A stretch of DNA of 64,000 nucleotides from Bettongia penicillata ogilbyi (taxonomy: Eukaryota > Chordata > Mammalia > Diprotodontia > Potoroidae). How positions within the stretch are numbered: the first letter of the stretch is position 1; every line of letters begins with the position of its first letter. The stretch is taken from positions 6,674,811 to 6,738,810 of the forward strand of contig JAJHZJ010000311.1 of the NCBI GenBank assembly GCA_023548195.1, given 5' to 3'. The notes beneath the pieces are model-generated. The model did not search any database. It saw only the letters and a list, made by a program, of their open reading frames with translations, and was not told where the DNA came from. Shown in pieces: positions 1 through 11,882 of the stretch. Made by a program: the position numbers and the translations under genes.

Positions 1-290
1 TAAATGAATGTAAAGGAATATTATTGCTCCAAGTAAAATAACAAATATGAAGAACATAAGAACACTTTGAAAGACTTTTAGAACTAATATAAAGCAAAGT
101 AAGCAGAACCAGAACACCTTAGAGTAATATGACTCATTAATGCAGTGACCAATTGCGATTTTAGAAGACCAAGACTGAAACATAACAAAATCCTCTTGAC
201 TGAGAGGTGATGGACTATATGAGTGAAGAATGAAGCATATGCTGTCAGATATGACCAATATGTTGATTTGTTTTAATTATACTTTATTGC
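1..290 (+). mobile_element. L1-type LINE 3' end, old, cut by the window edge
   Basis: The order of words here (a 'tattattgctc' block, then 'gcaaagtaagcagaaccagaa', a 'gcagtgaccaa' block, 'gagaggtgatggact', and a T-rich end) repeats in sense at 7330-7500 and 35980-36260. That identifies one family of L1 3' ends. It is heavily mutated and has no open frame. The rest of the element lies to the left of the window. Confidence 0.6.
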
Positions 291-689
291 TACAAGTGAG
301 GACTATATTGAGAGGGAGAGGACTTAGTGGGAAGAAGCATCAATTTTTTAAAGCATCAATAAAATATTTAAGTTTAAAAATCTATAAAGAATGAGAGGAA
401 AGAGTTACACATAGAAATGCATAAAAAGAGTGCTAGAAAGAAAACAAGAAGAAAGGGAGTGGTCAATAAGTTAGCAACAATAAAAGTAGAAGTCAGTATC
501 AGTAAATCTGAAGTAAGCATAAGACAGCACCCTCTTTTTTGCTTCCCCTGGGGATATCTAAGTATTACTAAACTCACTAAGAACAGGACAGTTGCACTGC
601 TTGTTCTTCTAACTCCAGTTATAAGTGTGGCAGTGCTTCACACATGATAGGTGCTTAAGAAACACCTGATGACTGATTAATTGCTATAA

Positions 690-860
690 TTCCAAAAGAT
701 CCTAAGATTTCAAGTTGATAAGATCCTTAGTAGCTAATGTCCTTATTTTAATAATGAGGAAAACACATCGAGAAAGATTATGCGATGTGCACTAAGTCAC
801 ACAGAAAGTAACAGACCCAAGATGAACCCAAATCCTTTAACTCCAAAATGAAATGTTTCT
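690..860 (-). repeat. MIR/CORE-SINE-like remnant
   Basis: The sequence has the decayed antisense pattern of a mammalian CORE-SINE: 'ataatgaggaaaac', 'aagtcacacagaaagt', then a 'ccaaatcctttaactcc' end. These match the conserved 'gatgaggaaactgaggc ... gtcacacagctag' core. Confidence 0.5.
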
Positions 861-1784
861 CAATTAACACTAAACCACCTCTGAAATGTTCATTAACTGA
901 TTAATTTCTCTGATTAACTGAGCTTTAGCTCTTTCAATTAGTCTAATCCTTAAGCCTATATAAAACTCCCCTTCTTAAAGGGATAACTGTCTAAGCTCTA
1001 GAAGGAAGGAGAAAAATTATCTTAAAATCTGGATCTGATCCCTTGAACTGAAGATTTCCGATACCAAATTTGTGAGAAAAAACAAGCAAAATTTCAACAA
1101 ATGGATGAATAATAACATTATATTCATTTTCTAGCATTCTGCAATTCAATTTAGTTACTACAATCCAATACAGTTATATAGAAACCTATCTAGGCCTTAA
1201 ACAATAATCACTAGCTTATAACTCATAATTAAATGGTGGGTGGCGGGAGGTCAGAAATAAGGAAAAGGCAATAGGAATGAAACCAGTAACTATCACATGC
1301 AGTAAAACTTAATTCTGTGACTCAGATGACTGAACAATCCTAGAGTCATCATAGAATCAGATAACGATAACAATACCATAAATTTGTGAAGACTTTTTTT
1401 AAACTAATGCACTGGATTATAATCAGTCAGAGAGATGGGACCATATGATAAAACAGATCTCAAAATGGCACCAATAATTCCAAATACTGAAAGTTAAACT
1501 GCTTATGCCACATTATATGGCCACATGGGCAAATTAAGCTTGGAAATGATAGATATAAGTGACTTGAGTAGTTAAAAAAAAAAAAAAAAAAAACACAGCA
1601 CTTTAACATAGGAAAAAAGGCTTCTTAAGAAAACCTGAAAAGCAATTTAACTTTTGTTGCCAATGACAGTGACTTCCTTCAATACCTGCTACAATGTCTT
1701 ACACATAGCAAGTATTTAAATAGTTTTTCAACTGTACCTGAAATTTCAAAAAAAGTATGAATACTAATTATAATACTAATTTAA

Positions 1785-2520
1785 TTTATTAAACATTTAC
1801 TGAACTTCTGCTACTCATAAACTATCATACTAGGCACTAAAGAAAGCAGAAATAAAAAAAAGAGATCCTGCCTATCATCAAGGAGGTTAAAATCCACTAG
1901 GAAAGATAAAACATATGTACAAATAATATAAAACAATGGACAATGGATTAACCTCCAAGTCAACAAGCATTTAAGTATTTACTATGTGCCAGGTGCTGGG
2001 CTAAGCACCAGGCATGTAAACTGAAGCACAAAGAAAGAGTCTCTGCCCTTGAGGAGCTTATAACCAAATGAAGGAAAGCAGCACATAAAAATATGGGGGA
2101 AAAAAGAAAGAGGGAACATATACCTGAGCAAGAAGTCCAGAGAGTAAGAATTTTCATGAGAGAAATGCCAAGAGCTGGGGCAAGAGAGATTAATTCTGCT
2201 TGGGTAGGAAAATTTACCAGGATAACAAATTTTGAGCTGCAAGATCAGCTATTCCACTAATACTTATTAAATGGCATCTGAGCTGGAACTGATGGTGAAT
2301 GAGTAGGAAGCCAGTTTATAGGGAAAATAGGAAAGGTCATTTCTCTGAGAAGAACAAGTATTAGAGCTTGGCAAGGAGTCATAGGAGACAAACCGAACAG
2401 CTTGGTGGAGAGCTCTGAAGAGCATAACAGAGAGTTTGAGTTTAATCAGCAAACAATGGAGAACTAAAAATTTTTGAGAAAAGTAGTGAAATTTGATCAT
2501 GGGCAATGTAATTTAACCCT
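1785..2520 (-). mobile_element. L2 LINE remnants, antisense
   Basis: Two adjoining blocks carry the reverse complement of the L2 3' end, for example 'tactatgtgccaggtgctgggc' split by changes near 1980-2000 and 'cccttgaggagcttataacc' near 2046. Further antisense L2 body follows up to about 2520. The two blocks could be one copy with a duplication or two insertions. The open frames here are accidental. Confidence 0.6.
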
Positions 2521-2934
2521 TTTGGACCCTCAGTTTCTTCTTATATGAATGTGGAGTTTAGCCTAGAAAATCTCCATACAACTTTTCAATCTGAGATCCA
2601 AAAGTCCTAGCCAGAATGGCACAAACTTCCCCCAAATAATATTATGTATCTAAAAAAATAAGGTATCTTCTTCCTCCCACAAAAAAATGTATTTTTAAAG
2701 TGGGTTTGTGGGGGAGAAGATAGGGCTTGACAAAAGTTGGATTTGACTAGAAAGATAAATGAACAGCCAAATTTAAACTTGAGAAAACTGTTAAGGCAAT
2801 AAGGAATTTTGAAAATCAATACTATTGAATAAAAGGATTTAAACAGTGAAAGGATTCTATAAACTATAGATGAGTTAATTAAAATCTGCTGATCTGAGGA
2901 ACTAATGACAGGCTAATAGTAAAACTTCTAAGAG

Positions 2935-3130
2935 TACCTGGAAGCACAGTGTAGTAAGAATACTGGATTTAGACTCAAGAATTCTTAGTTCAAGTCCTAT
3001 TTATTTGGTTTTGGGCAAGTGACTTAATCTTTCTAAAAAAGTACAGATAATATTTCACTATACACATTAAAAGACTGTTATAAGAAGAAAAAAACAATAA
3101 AGTACTATATAATTGCTATCTTAGCGTCAA
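2935..3130 (+). repeat. CORE-SINE/MIR-like remnant
   Basis: This has the sense pattern of a tRNA-headed CORE-SINE: 'gaatactggatttagactca', a 'ttcaagtcctat' block, then 'gggcaagtgacttaatct'. It is diverged and has no clear flanking duplication. Confidence 0.5.
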
Positions 3131-3194
3131 CAAAGGTAACATATGATATAATACCCTAAAGTGACAATTCTTTAGTATCTATAGTCTATGGATA

Positions 3195-4075
3195 AATAAT
3201 AAGAGCCTAAACTCTGTGCTGACCTTCAGTCTATCCCCAACCACCATTCTGAACTGGATGTCCTGTAGCCATCTCAACTCAGCATGTCCAGAACAGAACT
3301 CTCCCCAAAAAGCCTGCCTCCCACCCCCTTCCAAATGTCCTTACCACTGATGAGGGCGCAGAAGCTTAAAGCCTAGGTGTCCCTCTAGACTGCCTCACTC
3401 TCACTTACCTCCGTATGCCATCAGGCCTGATTTCCTGTTGATTTCACCTTCAGACAATCTCTCAGGCATCTCCCCCTTCTCTCCTCTGACACTGTCACCA
3501 CCCTGGTGAAGACCCTGACCACTTCATGCCTGGAATACTGAAAATATCCTGCTGAGTGATTTTCTGGCTTCAAGCATTTTCCCACTCCAGTCCATCCTCC
3601 ACTCTGCAAACACCAGGGCAACCATGTCATCTCCTCTATTTCAATACACTGCCAGTAACTCCCTGCTTCTTTCAGTCTCTCCCCTCCATCATCTACTTTA
3701 TGATTCAGTGATACTGGCCTCCTTCCTGTTCCTTGCTAAGAAACTCTTACCTCCCAATTTCAGCATTTTCACCGGCTGTCTCCCATGCCTAGAATACCTC
3801 ATTTCTTTTTCCTAGTTTCCCTTAAGTCTCAGTTAACATTTCTTTTACAAGAGTCTTCCCCAATACCACTGGATTCTAGGGCTTTTCCTCTATTGATTAT
3901 TTCCAATTTATATAATATATAGCTTGTTTGTACATGGCTATTTCTATGTTATTTCCCATATTAGACTGTGAGCACGTTGGGAGCGGTCATTGTCTTTTGC
4001 TTTTCTTTTGTGTTCGAGTACTTAGCACAGGGCCTGGAATATAGCAGGTACTTAAATGTTTTTTGATTGATTCAG
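3195..4075 (+). mobile_element. L2 LINE 3' end, sense
   Basis: A long, well-preserved L2 tail. It has 'ctctgacactgtcaccaccc', 'atgcctggaatactg', 'gtgatactggcctccttcc', and the hallmark end 'gactgtgagcacgttggg ... gcacagggcctggaatatag' followed by a short tail near 4070. Open frames inside are interrupted and show only that L2 coding sequence once ran here. The element is fixed and inactive. Confidence 0.8.
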
Positions 4076-4904
4076 CTCATTAAAATGTTTTCCTTTAGCT
4101 GAAAGCTTAGTGGTATACTATAAGCTTCTTTGAAAATATGAAGACATAGGGAACTAAAATTATAACAACAGCTCTAATGAGCAGATTCTTCAGCTTTATC
4201 ATCAGGATCAAAATGAGATAAAATTTGTCAAGCAGTCAGAGTAATACCTGGCACATTAGAAGCTTAATAAAATGTTTGTTCTCCACCTCTCCCTTCGGAA
4301 ATCTAACTGTGGCCCGCTTAAGACAAAGGGAAAGGAAAGATAAAACAAACAAAAGTCAAAGAATAACTCCACCTTGCTGCAGGATAACTTATCTCATTAG
4401 TAACTGACCTTCACACCTCTCATTTCATTCTCCATTATCTTAATTAATCCTTCTGTTTTTTTAGTTCTGATTTTCTCTTTGGTATCTGTTTTTCCGAAAA
4501 TACATTTTATGGTCAGCTCTCATCCTTCCACCCTGACACCTACTTGCTAGACCTCCAAGAGGGACAATTAGAAACACAGTTCCTCTGACATTTAAGCACA
4601 AATTTCAGCTAATCTACCTATAGTAGATCAGACTCAGACTACCTACTTTCCTTTTGGCCCAGAGTAAGAGCTGATAACATGCCCGGAATTTTCCTTCTTT
4701 GCAGAGGCAGAAAACCATAGGTGTAGAATATTGCAGATAGTCAGACATGGCTGATGTGCTAGCTGATTTTGCTAAACTGCTTTTTTTTCCACTATCTTTT
4801 TAAAGATTTGTTACAATAGAAAGCTCATTTGTGGAGAGATAGAAAGAAATGAATGTGAAATAGAAATCAAAGGTATCAAGAAAAATAAGATTATATTTAA
4901 AATA

Positions 4905-5135
4905 GTAGTCAACCAAGTAGTACAGTGTATAGAGTGTTGGACTTGCCTCTCATACAATTATAAATTGTGTGATCCTAGCAAATTATTTAGCCTGTTAGCC
5001 TCAGTTTCCTCATGTGTTAAATGGAGACAATGATGGCACTTATCTCATCAAGTTGATGTAAGAATCAAATTAGAGAATATACTTAAAGTACTTTGCAAAA
5101 TATAAAGCTTTATAGAAATGCTATTATTATACAAT
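4905..5135 (+). repeat. Marsupial CORE-SINE, sense
   Basis: The order is a tRNA-like head ('gtacagtgtatagagtgttgg'), a central core ending in 'cctcagtttcctcatgtg', and a 3' half with 'gatgtaagaatcaaatt' and 'gtactttgcaaaatataaagc'. This is the layout of the Ther1/MAR1-type SINEs common in marsupials. The subfamily name is not certain. Confidence 0.6.
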
Positions 5136-5800
5136 AATAAAAAAAAATACTTTAGTGAGTTCCTCTGCAAACTTAAGAACAAAGAGAATAACTATTATTT
5201 CATCCACTCTTTCAAAAAAATCTAGCCTGAAAAATACAAGGTTTTTTAAAAGTAGGGTAAGCATGTGTCTAGCAAATACTAGAAAGAACTAGCCTTCAAA
5301 TATTCCAAAACTATGAAGAGGACTTAAAAACAGCCATCTGTATTGCATAAAGTATTTCTGAAAGCTTTCTTCCCCATGAGCAACTCACCACTGAGGAGCA
5401 ATAACTGAGCACTTATTTTGTTGTGGTGGCACACTGCCAACACGTGTTAGGGGGAATAAGAACTGCAGAAACTATTAGCTTCTCCATTATGAGACTGTGT
5501 GAACTACTTGTGATAAGGGCTAACCAGGCCAAGTTCTTGCCTCCTGCTACTCTCCAAACCAAAAGAGTATATATCTACAAATGTCTACCTCAAATATTTT
5601 CAAAGGGCAGGATGGTGTCTGAGCTGATAACATGTGATGAACTCGAAGGATATAAATGGAAACTGCAGAGTATCAAACTTAAGAAATTCAAGTAAAAGCA
5701 AATGCATTTTTTAAAACATCCAACCAAATGAAATAGAGCTAATTATTCACTAGATTAGCAATGAAACAAGATAAAATTGTATTTTTATGCAGTACTATAC

Positions 5801-5946
5801 CTGATTAGAACTGGCTTTTTCAAGCCTGTCAATCATAATTTCAAACTGCAGAGGCTTAATTTCCATCTTCCTGTTGAGTCTATTTAATAATGTCTCATCC
5901 TCAGAATCCATATCGTAATCTGGTTGTTCATTGTCCAGATTAAAGG
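5801..5946 (-). CDS. EPC2: EPC2 coding exon (probably exon 3), enhancer of polycomb homolog 2
   Basis: On the minus strand this 146-bp exon supplies two bases of a split proline codon and then 48 codons: FNLDNEQPDYDMDSEDETLL, NRLNRKMEIKPLQFE, and IMIDRLEKASSNQ. This continues the EPcA domain directly after the HIQ end of the exon at 48695-48854. The KASSNQ ending and the LLNRLNRK stretch fit EPC2 rather than its paralogue EPC1. The acceptor is TTCTTTCTAG above 5946 and the donor is CAG|GTATAG below 5801. The exon ends on a complete codon. The acidic DYDMDSEDE segment is the most recognisable part. I could not find the next exon (expected to begin near LVTLQEAKLLL) between 1 and 5800, so it should lie outside the window. 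Confidence 0.97.
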
Positions 5947-6241
5947 CTAGAAAGAATTAAAGAGAAAGAGTCTTTCAACTCAAGGGCAAATTATAAAGTT
6001 ACACAAGACTAAACACCATCAAAAATTAAAAATAAAGTTCAGACAATGGAAAAGCACAAATCACACAAGCAATGTATTTTTTAAAATACATTTCTGTCAC
6101 AGAAAGGAATCTCAGGTGTTTTTGGTTGTTCAATTTTTCTTTTTTTACACTAAATTCAACAATCATTAGTAAACAAATATTTCAAGTCACAAAGGACAAG
6201 AAAAAGGATGCAAATTCTTATCATATACAAATAAGATATCA

Positions 6242-6262
6242 AACACACACACACACACACAC
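6242..6262 (+). repeat. (CA)n microsatellite
   Basis: An uninterrupted CA dinucleotide run followed by an A-tract. The rest of 5950-7060 is AT-rich with A- and T-tracts and nothing else I can name. Confidence 0.9.
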
Positions 6263-7059
6263 AAAAAAAAACAGCACACACTTTGTAAAACTTAAAGTAC
6301 CATATAATTAGTCTTATAGGGATTTAAAATAAATATATGCATATATATATGTAAATGCAAACTTTAAAATAATAAATTGTTTCTTTTTATGCACTTCTCC
6401 CCGTTCTGTGCACCTTATAAAATGAGTTACTAATGTTCTTTTTTTTCCATGCCCATCATTCCCTGTCAACTCACATTCTCCCCCAAGGACTGTCATTGGA
6501 AAACGACTGACAGTAATGATTTTTTTTAATTAAAAAAAAAAAGGCTAAATAAAACCTTTTTTTTTAAGTTTAAAGAAAAAACACTAACTGTAACAGAATT
6601 ATGTATTTAAATGTACAAATATGAACTGAACTACATTAACTCTTTAAATAAGTATTTCTCAGGCTTTAATGGATACATAATCTAAATCCACATTTATGCA
6701 AACTTATAAGGCATATCTTAAACCATGAAAATGAACTCTAAAATTATTTTATTTTGAAAGGCTTGATATAGATAAATAAAAATAGTTCTAAATAAAGTTT
6801 ACAGCAAATGGTGAAGTATGGGCATAAGTCACTTCAGAAGCAATAGAAAAACCAATTATAATATTTGAAAGATAAACAGAAATTAGAATCTTATGTCAAC
6901 TGTCACAAAAATACTTCAAATGTACACTTACATAAAGTCAATTTAATCTTTGCATCAGTGAGATATGTACGTTTAAGTAAATACATAACTTTTCAGGGCT
7001 ACTCTCGACTCTGCAGAGGAATATAATAATTGGTTTATACTGAAGTTAATCATAACAGA

Positions 7060-7500
7060 TACATGAGGATAGAAGAACAGTCATTCTGGAAAGCATCTGA
7101 AATATGCCCCCAAAGTTATTAAACCATACATACCCTCTAACCCAGCAATAACTCTAACTAGACCTATTCCACCAAAGAGATCAAAAAATAGGGAAAGTAT
7201 CCACATGTACAAAAACATCTATAGCAGCCTTTTTGGTGTTGGCAGAGAACTGGAAGTCAAGGGGTGTCCATCAACTATGAAGTGGCTTAAAGAAATTAAT
7301 GTCAACTAATCTGAAATACTCATAATGGAACACTATTGTGCTATTTCAAGACAATTTCAAATTAACCTGGGAATAATAGTATGAAGCGTGCAGTTAAGTG
7401 AGCAGAACTAGTAGAACAATTTATACAATATTGTAAAGACAAACAACTCTGAAAGGCTTAAGAACTCTGTTCATTGCAATGACCAACCATGTTTTCAAAG
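7060..7500 (+). mobile_element. L1 ORF2 C-terminal coding remnant plus 3'UTR, sense
   Basis: The sequence runs through the end of a decayed L1 ORF2: 'cagcaataactctaactaga', 'tctatagcagcc', and 'ggtgtccatcaactatgaag' (the codons for a helix before the ORF2 stop). It then enters the 3'UTR ('gcagaactagtagaacaa', 'aactctgttcattgcaatga'). Multiple stops and frameshifts make it a 5'-truncated fossil. It ends where an L1 in the opposite orientation begins. Confidence 0.7.
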
Positions 7501-9385
7501 GACCCATACATTCTTATTAAATACATTTTCGCTTTAGTCATGTTGCATAGAAGAATTAAAATGAATGGGGGAAACCATGAAAACAAAACAAAACATAACA
7601 CAAGAGAAAATAGTCTGCTTCACTCCACATTCCAGTTCCATAGTGTTTTCTCTGGATGTGGATGGCATTTTGCCTCATGAGTCCTTTTGCACTGTTTTAG
7701 GTCCTTTCACTGCTGTGAAAGGCTAAGTCTACCAGAAAAATTCCTCGCACACTGTGGTTGTTGCTGTGTACAAAGTTCTCCTGGTTCTGCTCCTTTTCAC
7801 TCAGCATCAGTTCATAAAGATCCTTTCAGGCCTCTCTGAAGTTTTCCTGTTCATCATTTCTTATAGCATAATATCCCAGTAACTCTGGGATTTAATCCTA
7901 GCTCCTCTTACCTCTATAATAACATATTCCAAGCCCTTCTATTCCTTAATGTTAGAAGCTGCTAGATCTTGGGTTATCCTGATTGTATTTCCACAATACT
8001 AGAATTGTTTCTTTCTGGCTGCTTACAACACCTTCTCCTTGACCTGGAAACTCTGGAATTTGGCTAAAATATTCCTAGGAATTTTCATTTTAGGATCTCT
8101 TTCCAGAAGCAATCAGTGGATTCTTTCACTTTCTATTTTACCCTCTGGTTCTAGAATATTCAGGGCAATTTTCCCTGATAATTTCTTGAAAGATAATATC
8201 TAGGCCCCTTTTTTTGATCATAACTTTCAGGGAGTCAAATCATTTTAAAATTCTCTCTCCTGGATCCCTTTTCCAGGTCAGTCGTTTTTCCAATGAGATA
8301 TTTCCCATTATTTTCTATTTTTTCATTCTTTTGGTTCTATTTCATAACTTCCTGATTTCTTATAAAGTCATTAGCTTCTATTTGCTCCACTCTAATTTTA
8401 AGGAATTATTTCCTTCAGTGAGCTTTTGGACCTTCTTTTCCATTTAGCCCATCCTGTTCTTTAAGGCATTCTTCTACTCATTGGCTTGTTGGACTTCTTT
8501 TGCCATTTGGGTTAGTCTATTTTTTAAAGTGTTACTTTCTTCAATATTTTTTTGGGTGTCCTTTAGCAAGTTGTTGACTCATTTTTCATAATTTTCTTGC
8601 ATCACTCTCATTTCCCCTCCCAATTTTTCCTCTACTTCTCTTGATTTTCAAAATCCTTTTTGAGATAGCCTATGACCAATTCATGTTTTTCTTAGAGGTT
8701 TTTGATGTAGGAGCTTTGTCTTCTGGTTGTGTGTTTTGATCTTCTTTATCATCAAATTAAGGTTCTATAATCTGACTTTTTTTCCTCTGGTTACTCATCT
8801 TCCCAGCCAAAAATCTGATTTTCTAACTCTTTGTCAAGGTGGGACACTGCTTCCAGTAGGGGTAGGGGTTGGTCTACTGTCCCAGGCTTCAGGGGTTTTG
8901 TATCATCTGCTTGATCCCAAAAAGTCAGTGGGCCCAGAGCTCTCAGAAGCTGTTGCTGGTGCTACCTCCACTGTTGGCGGCGACTCCTCCTCCACCTAGG
9001 CGTAGGGCCAGACCCCAGTTGGACCACATACCTTCCTCACTCAGGTCTGACAGAGTTTGACCTTCTCTGCTGTCTTTGGCATTTGTGGGTTGAAAAGTGT
9101 GGAAACTGCCACAGCTACCAAAGATTTAGTCCCCTGAAACCTGTTCTACCCCGTCTGTGCTGGTGCAGCCTTCATAGGACTGCACTGCACTCTGCTCCCT
9201 CCCCAGTGTGACAGATGCTTCCAGGCTGTCCTGGGCTGGAGATTTGCCTCACTCCATCACTTTGTGGGTTCTGTAGCTCTAGAATTGGTTAGAGTCATTT
9301 TTTTACAGCTATTTGCAGGGGTTTGTTTTGGGAAAGAGCTCAAGAAGTTCCCTGCTTTTACTCTGCCACCTTGGCTCCACCCCAT
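7500..9385 (-). mobile_element. L1 copy lacking ORF2, antisense (3' end fused to ORF1 and 5'UTR)
   Basis: Read on the minus strand, the element begins at about 9385 with the L1 5' end (a 'gccaaggtggcagagta' start close to that of the HAL1 copies). It passes a GC-richer 5'UTR (about 8800-9385) and a decayed ORF1 (about 7890-8800). The ORF1 RRM region (complement of 'actttcagggagtcaaatca') and the C-terminal region are both recognisable. At about 7886 it jumps directly to the last bases of ORF2 and the 3'UTR (7500-7880). Almost all of ORF2 is missing, so this is either an internal deletion or a half-L1-type element. All frames are broken. Confidence 0.75.
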
Positions 9386-9504
9386 TTTTCCTTTATCTTC
9401 TGTCCTTAGGCTTTGGATTTCACTTTACCATCCCAAAATAGAGACAACATTCAGAATCTCTCAGCAAATAATTACAAATAACTGCCTGGAATACTTTAGA
9501 AATG

Positions 9505-11569
9505 TTGGTTAAGTGGGAGCCAACATGATGGATTAGAGGCAACCCAGATGAACTCTCTCAACATTCCTCTCCCAACAACTTCCAAATAATGCCTCAAATC
9601 AAATTTTTCAGGAGCAGTGCCAACAAAAAGTCATGGTAAGATATTTTTATGGCCTAAGAAAATTTAGGAGGTTCATAGGAAAAGTCTGTGACAATGCAGT
9701 AGATGACCAGAGACAACACACATGGCACTGGCAACAATAGGCCAAGAAGCAACGGCAACTTTGGAAGATCTCGGCCCAAAGATTGTAAGGAGGTCAGACA
9801 ACTTATCAGAAAAAGACTAAAGAAGTCTCTTAGCTGGCATTGATCAGTAACTCTGTTGCCCACATGTAGTCCTGGATCATAGTTGCGGGATGGAGAGTAG
9901 TGCTTCTGATCAGTCACAATGAAGCAGGGACCCTGGTACTAGATACAAAGCAAAGCATTAGTGATTGTAGCTGTAGGGGAGTGATGGCCCTTCCTGGGTA
10001 AAGACAAAAGGACAGACCAGCAGTAACACCTCTACTTGGATCACACTACCTTAGAAATACCAAAAATGTGAAAATACCCAGAACCAGTTCAGAAAACTAA
10101 AGCAAGAAAAAGCCTGAAGCTTGGGACAGTGCCTTCTCACCCCAAGATGAGCAGAATTCAACTTTAAAGTAAAGTTCAACTTAAAAAAACAGACTGGGAA
10201 AATGAACAAACGAAACAAGATTTTGACAACAAAAAGCTACTTATGGCAGAGAAACCCAAGACATAAACTCTAAGAAAATAATGTAAAAACAACTACAAAA
10301 AAAGCCTCAAAGAAAAATGCTAATTGGACCCAAGCCCAACAAGAATTCCTTGAAGAGTTAAAGAAAGAGATGAAAGTGGTAAAAGAAAATTTGGGAAAAG
10401 AAATAAGAGTGATGCAAGAAAATAATGAAAAGAGAATCAACAGTTTGGTAAAAGAAGCATAAACAAAATACTGATGAAAATAACACATTAAAAACAGAAT
10501 TTACCTAAAGGTAAAAGAGGCACAAAAATTCAATGAAGAATTAAAAAACAGAATAGGCTAAACACACATGGAAGCAGAAAAGCACTCCTTAAATAGCAGA
10601 ATTGGTTTGATGGAAAAGGAGGTACGAAAGTTCACTGAAAAAAATTATTCCTTAAAAATTAGAAGAAAAAAAAAGTCAAAATTATGGGGGAAAAAGCTGA
10701 CCTGGAAAATAGACTGAGGAGAGATATTATGAATACCTGAAAGCCATGATTAAAAAAAAAAAAGTGCTTAGATATCATCTTTGAAGAAATTATCAAGGAA
10801 AAGTGCCCTGATATCTTAGATCCAGAGCATAAAATAGAAATTGAAAGATACCACTATTACTGATTACCTTCTGAAATAAATTATAAAATGAACCCACCTA
10901 CCCACCCACCCACCCCCCCAGGAAAATTATAGCCAAACTCCAGAGTTCTCAGGTCAAAGGGTAAATACTTTAAGTAGTCAAACAACAACACCACTACAAA
11001 ATAACAAAAATCCTCACACCAACAATTCAAATGTGGTGGAGCTAGAGTCAGAATCACACAAGATTCAGCAGCTTCCACATTAAAGAAGCAGAAAGGTTTG
11101 GAATATGATATTCTGGAAAGCAAAGGAGCTAGGAGTACAACCAATAATAATCTACTCAGCAAAAGTGAGCATAATCCTTCTAGGGAAAATGGATATTTAA
11201 TGAAATAGAAGCTGTTCCAGCATTTCTTATGGAAAGATCAGAGCTGAATAAAAAATCTGACATTTAAACACAAGACTCAGGAGAATCATAAAAATGTAAA
11301 CACAAAAGAGTAAACATAAGAATTTCAATAAAGTTAAACTGCTTACATTCCTATATGGGAAGACGATACACACAACTCCTACAAACATTATTGTCATTAG
11401 GGCAGTTCAAAGGAGGATACATGATACAGGGCATGGATATGAGTTGATTAAGTCGAAACGATCTTCAAAAAAATGAAACAATGAGAAAGAGGGATGTACT
11501 GGGAAAGGGAAGAAGGGAGAGGCAAAATAAGGAAACTTTTCTCACATAAAAGAGGTGTGCATGGAAGAG
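9505..11569 (+). mobile_element. L1, sense, 5' part: 5'UTR, ORF1 remnant and inter-ORF spacer
   Basis: This opens with the L1-type start ('gggagccaacatgatgga'). A long 5'UTR follows to about 10200, then a decayed ORF1 to about 11260. ORF1 landmarks are the coiled-coil stretch ('gaaaatttgggaaaagaaat' onward near 10390), the RRM region ('cctgatatcttagatcca') and the C-terminal 'ccaaactccagagttctcag'. A '(CCCA)n' run at about 10893-10919 interrupts it. The purine-rich spacer follows. Frames contain many stops. The copy continues beyond a SINE insertion at 11570-11882. Confidence 0.75.
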
Positions 11570-11882
11570 CTTTTGTTGTTGTTACTGTGTTCATCCCTCA
11601 TTTTCGAAGAAGACCATGTCATCGGAGAAATGATGATGTGACTTGCACTTGACTTTTTTTTGAATGAGGGAGGGGTGTGCAAAGTCATCAGCCTCACTTT
11701 CTCCTCCTGAGTCATCTGGATTCAGTGACCAGATATTCATCAGGATGACTGGAGATGACCCAGGATGCAATGGGAGACCCTGGCCCCTTTAGGCCAAGGT
11801 CTATTCACAGTTACTCACTTAGGGTGAGGTAATGCCCATTCAATGAAAAGGCCTATTTAAGTCAAGGGATGGCCCCTTACTG
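11570..11882 (-). mobile_element. SINE with RTE-like tail, antisense, inserted in the L1 spacer
   Basis: The plus-strand read starts with 'ttgttgttgtta' (the reversed AAC-type tail). It then has 'cgaagaagaccatgtcatc', 'agtcatctggattcagtgac', and 'caggatgactggagatgacc'. The same tail recurs at 58862-59040, joined there to a different head. The outer part (about 11770-11880: 'ccctggcccctttaggcc', 'gggtgaggtaatgcccattc') is absent from that second copy. The L1 spacer resumes afterward. Confidence 0.65.

Larger units (their letters stand above)
1..5800 (-). other. EPC2: EPC2 downstream intron (partial, runs off the window)
   Basis: The donor below 5801 opens an intron that reaches the left edge. 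It holds an L1 3' end, L2 copies in both orientations and several CORE-SINE/MIR remnants, described separately. The stretches 860-1670, 2520-2930 and 4080-4900 are AT-rich with no feature I can name beyond an A-tract at about 1574-1593. Confidence 0.75.

Noticed and set aside
5423..5695. A 90-codon frame close to the EPC2 exon that could be another exon.
   Set aside because: It is on the strand opposite EPC2, matches nothing I know, and has no clear splice sites.
1..5800. The next EPC2 exon (beginning near LVTLQEAKLL).
   Set aside because: I looked for it on the minus strand and did not find it. It should be beyond the left edge.
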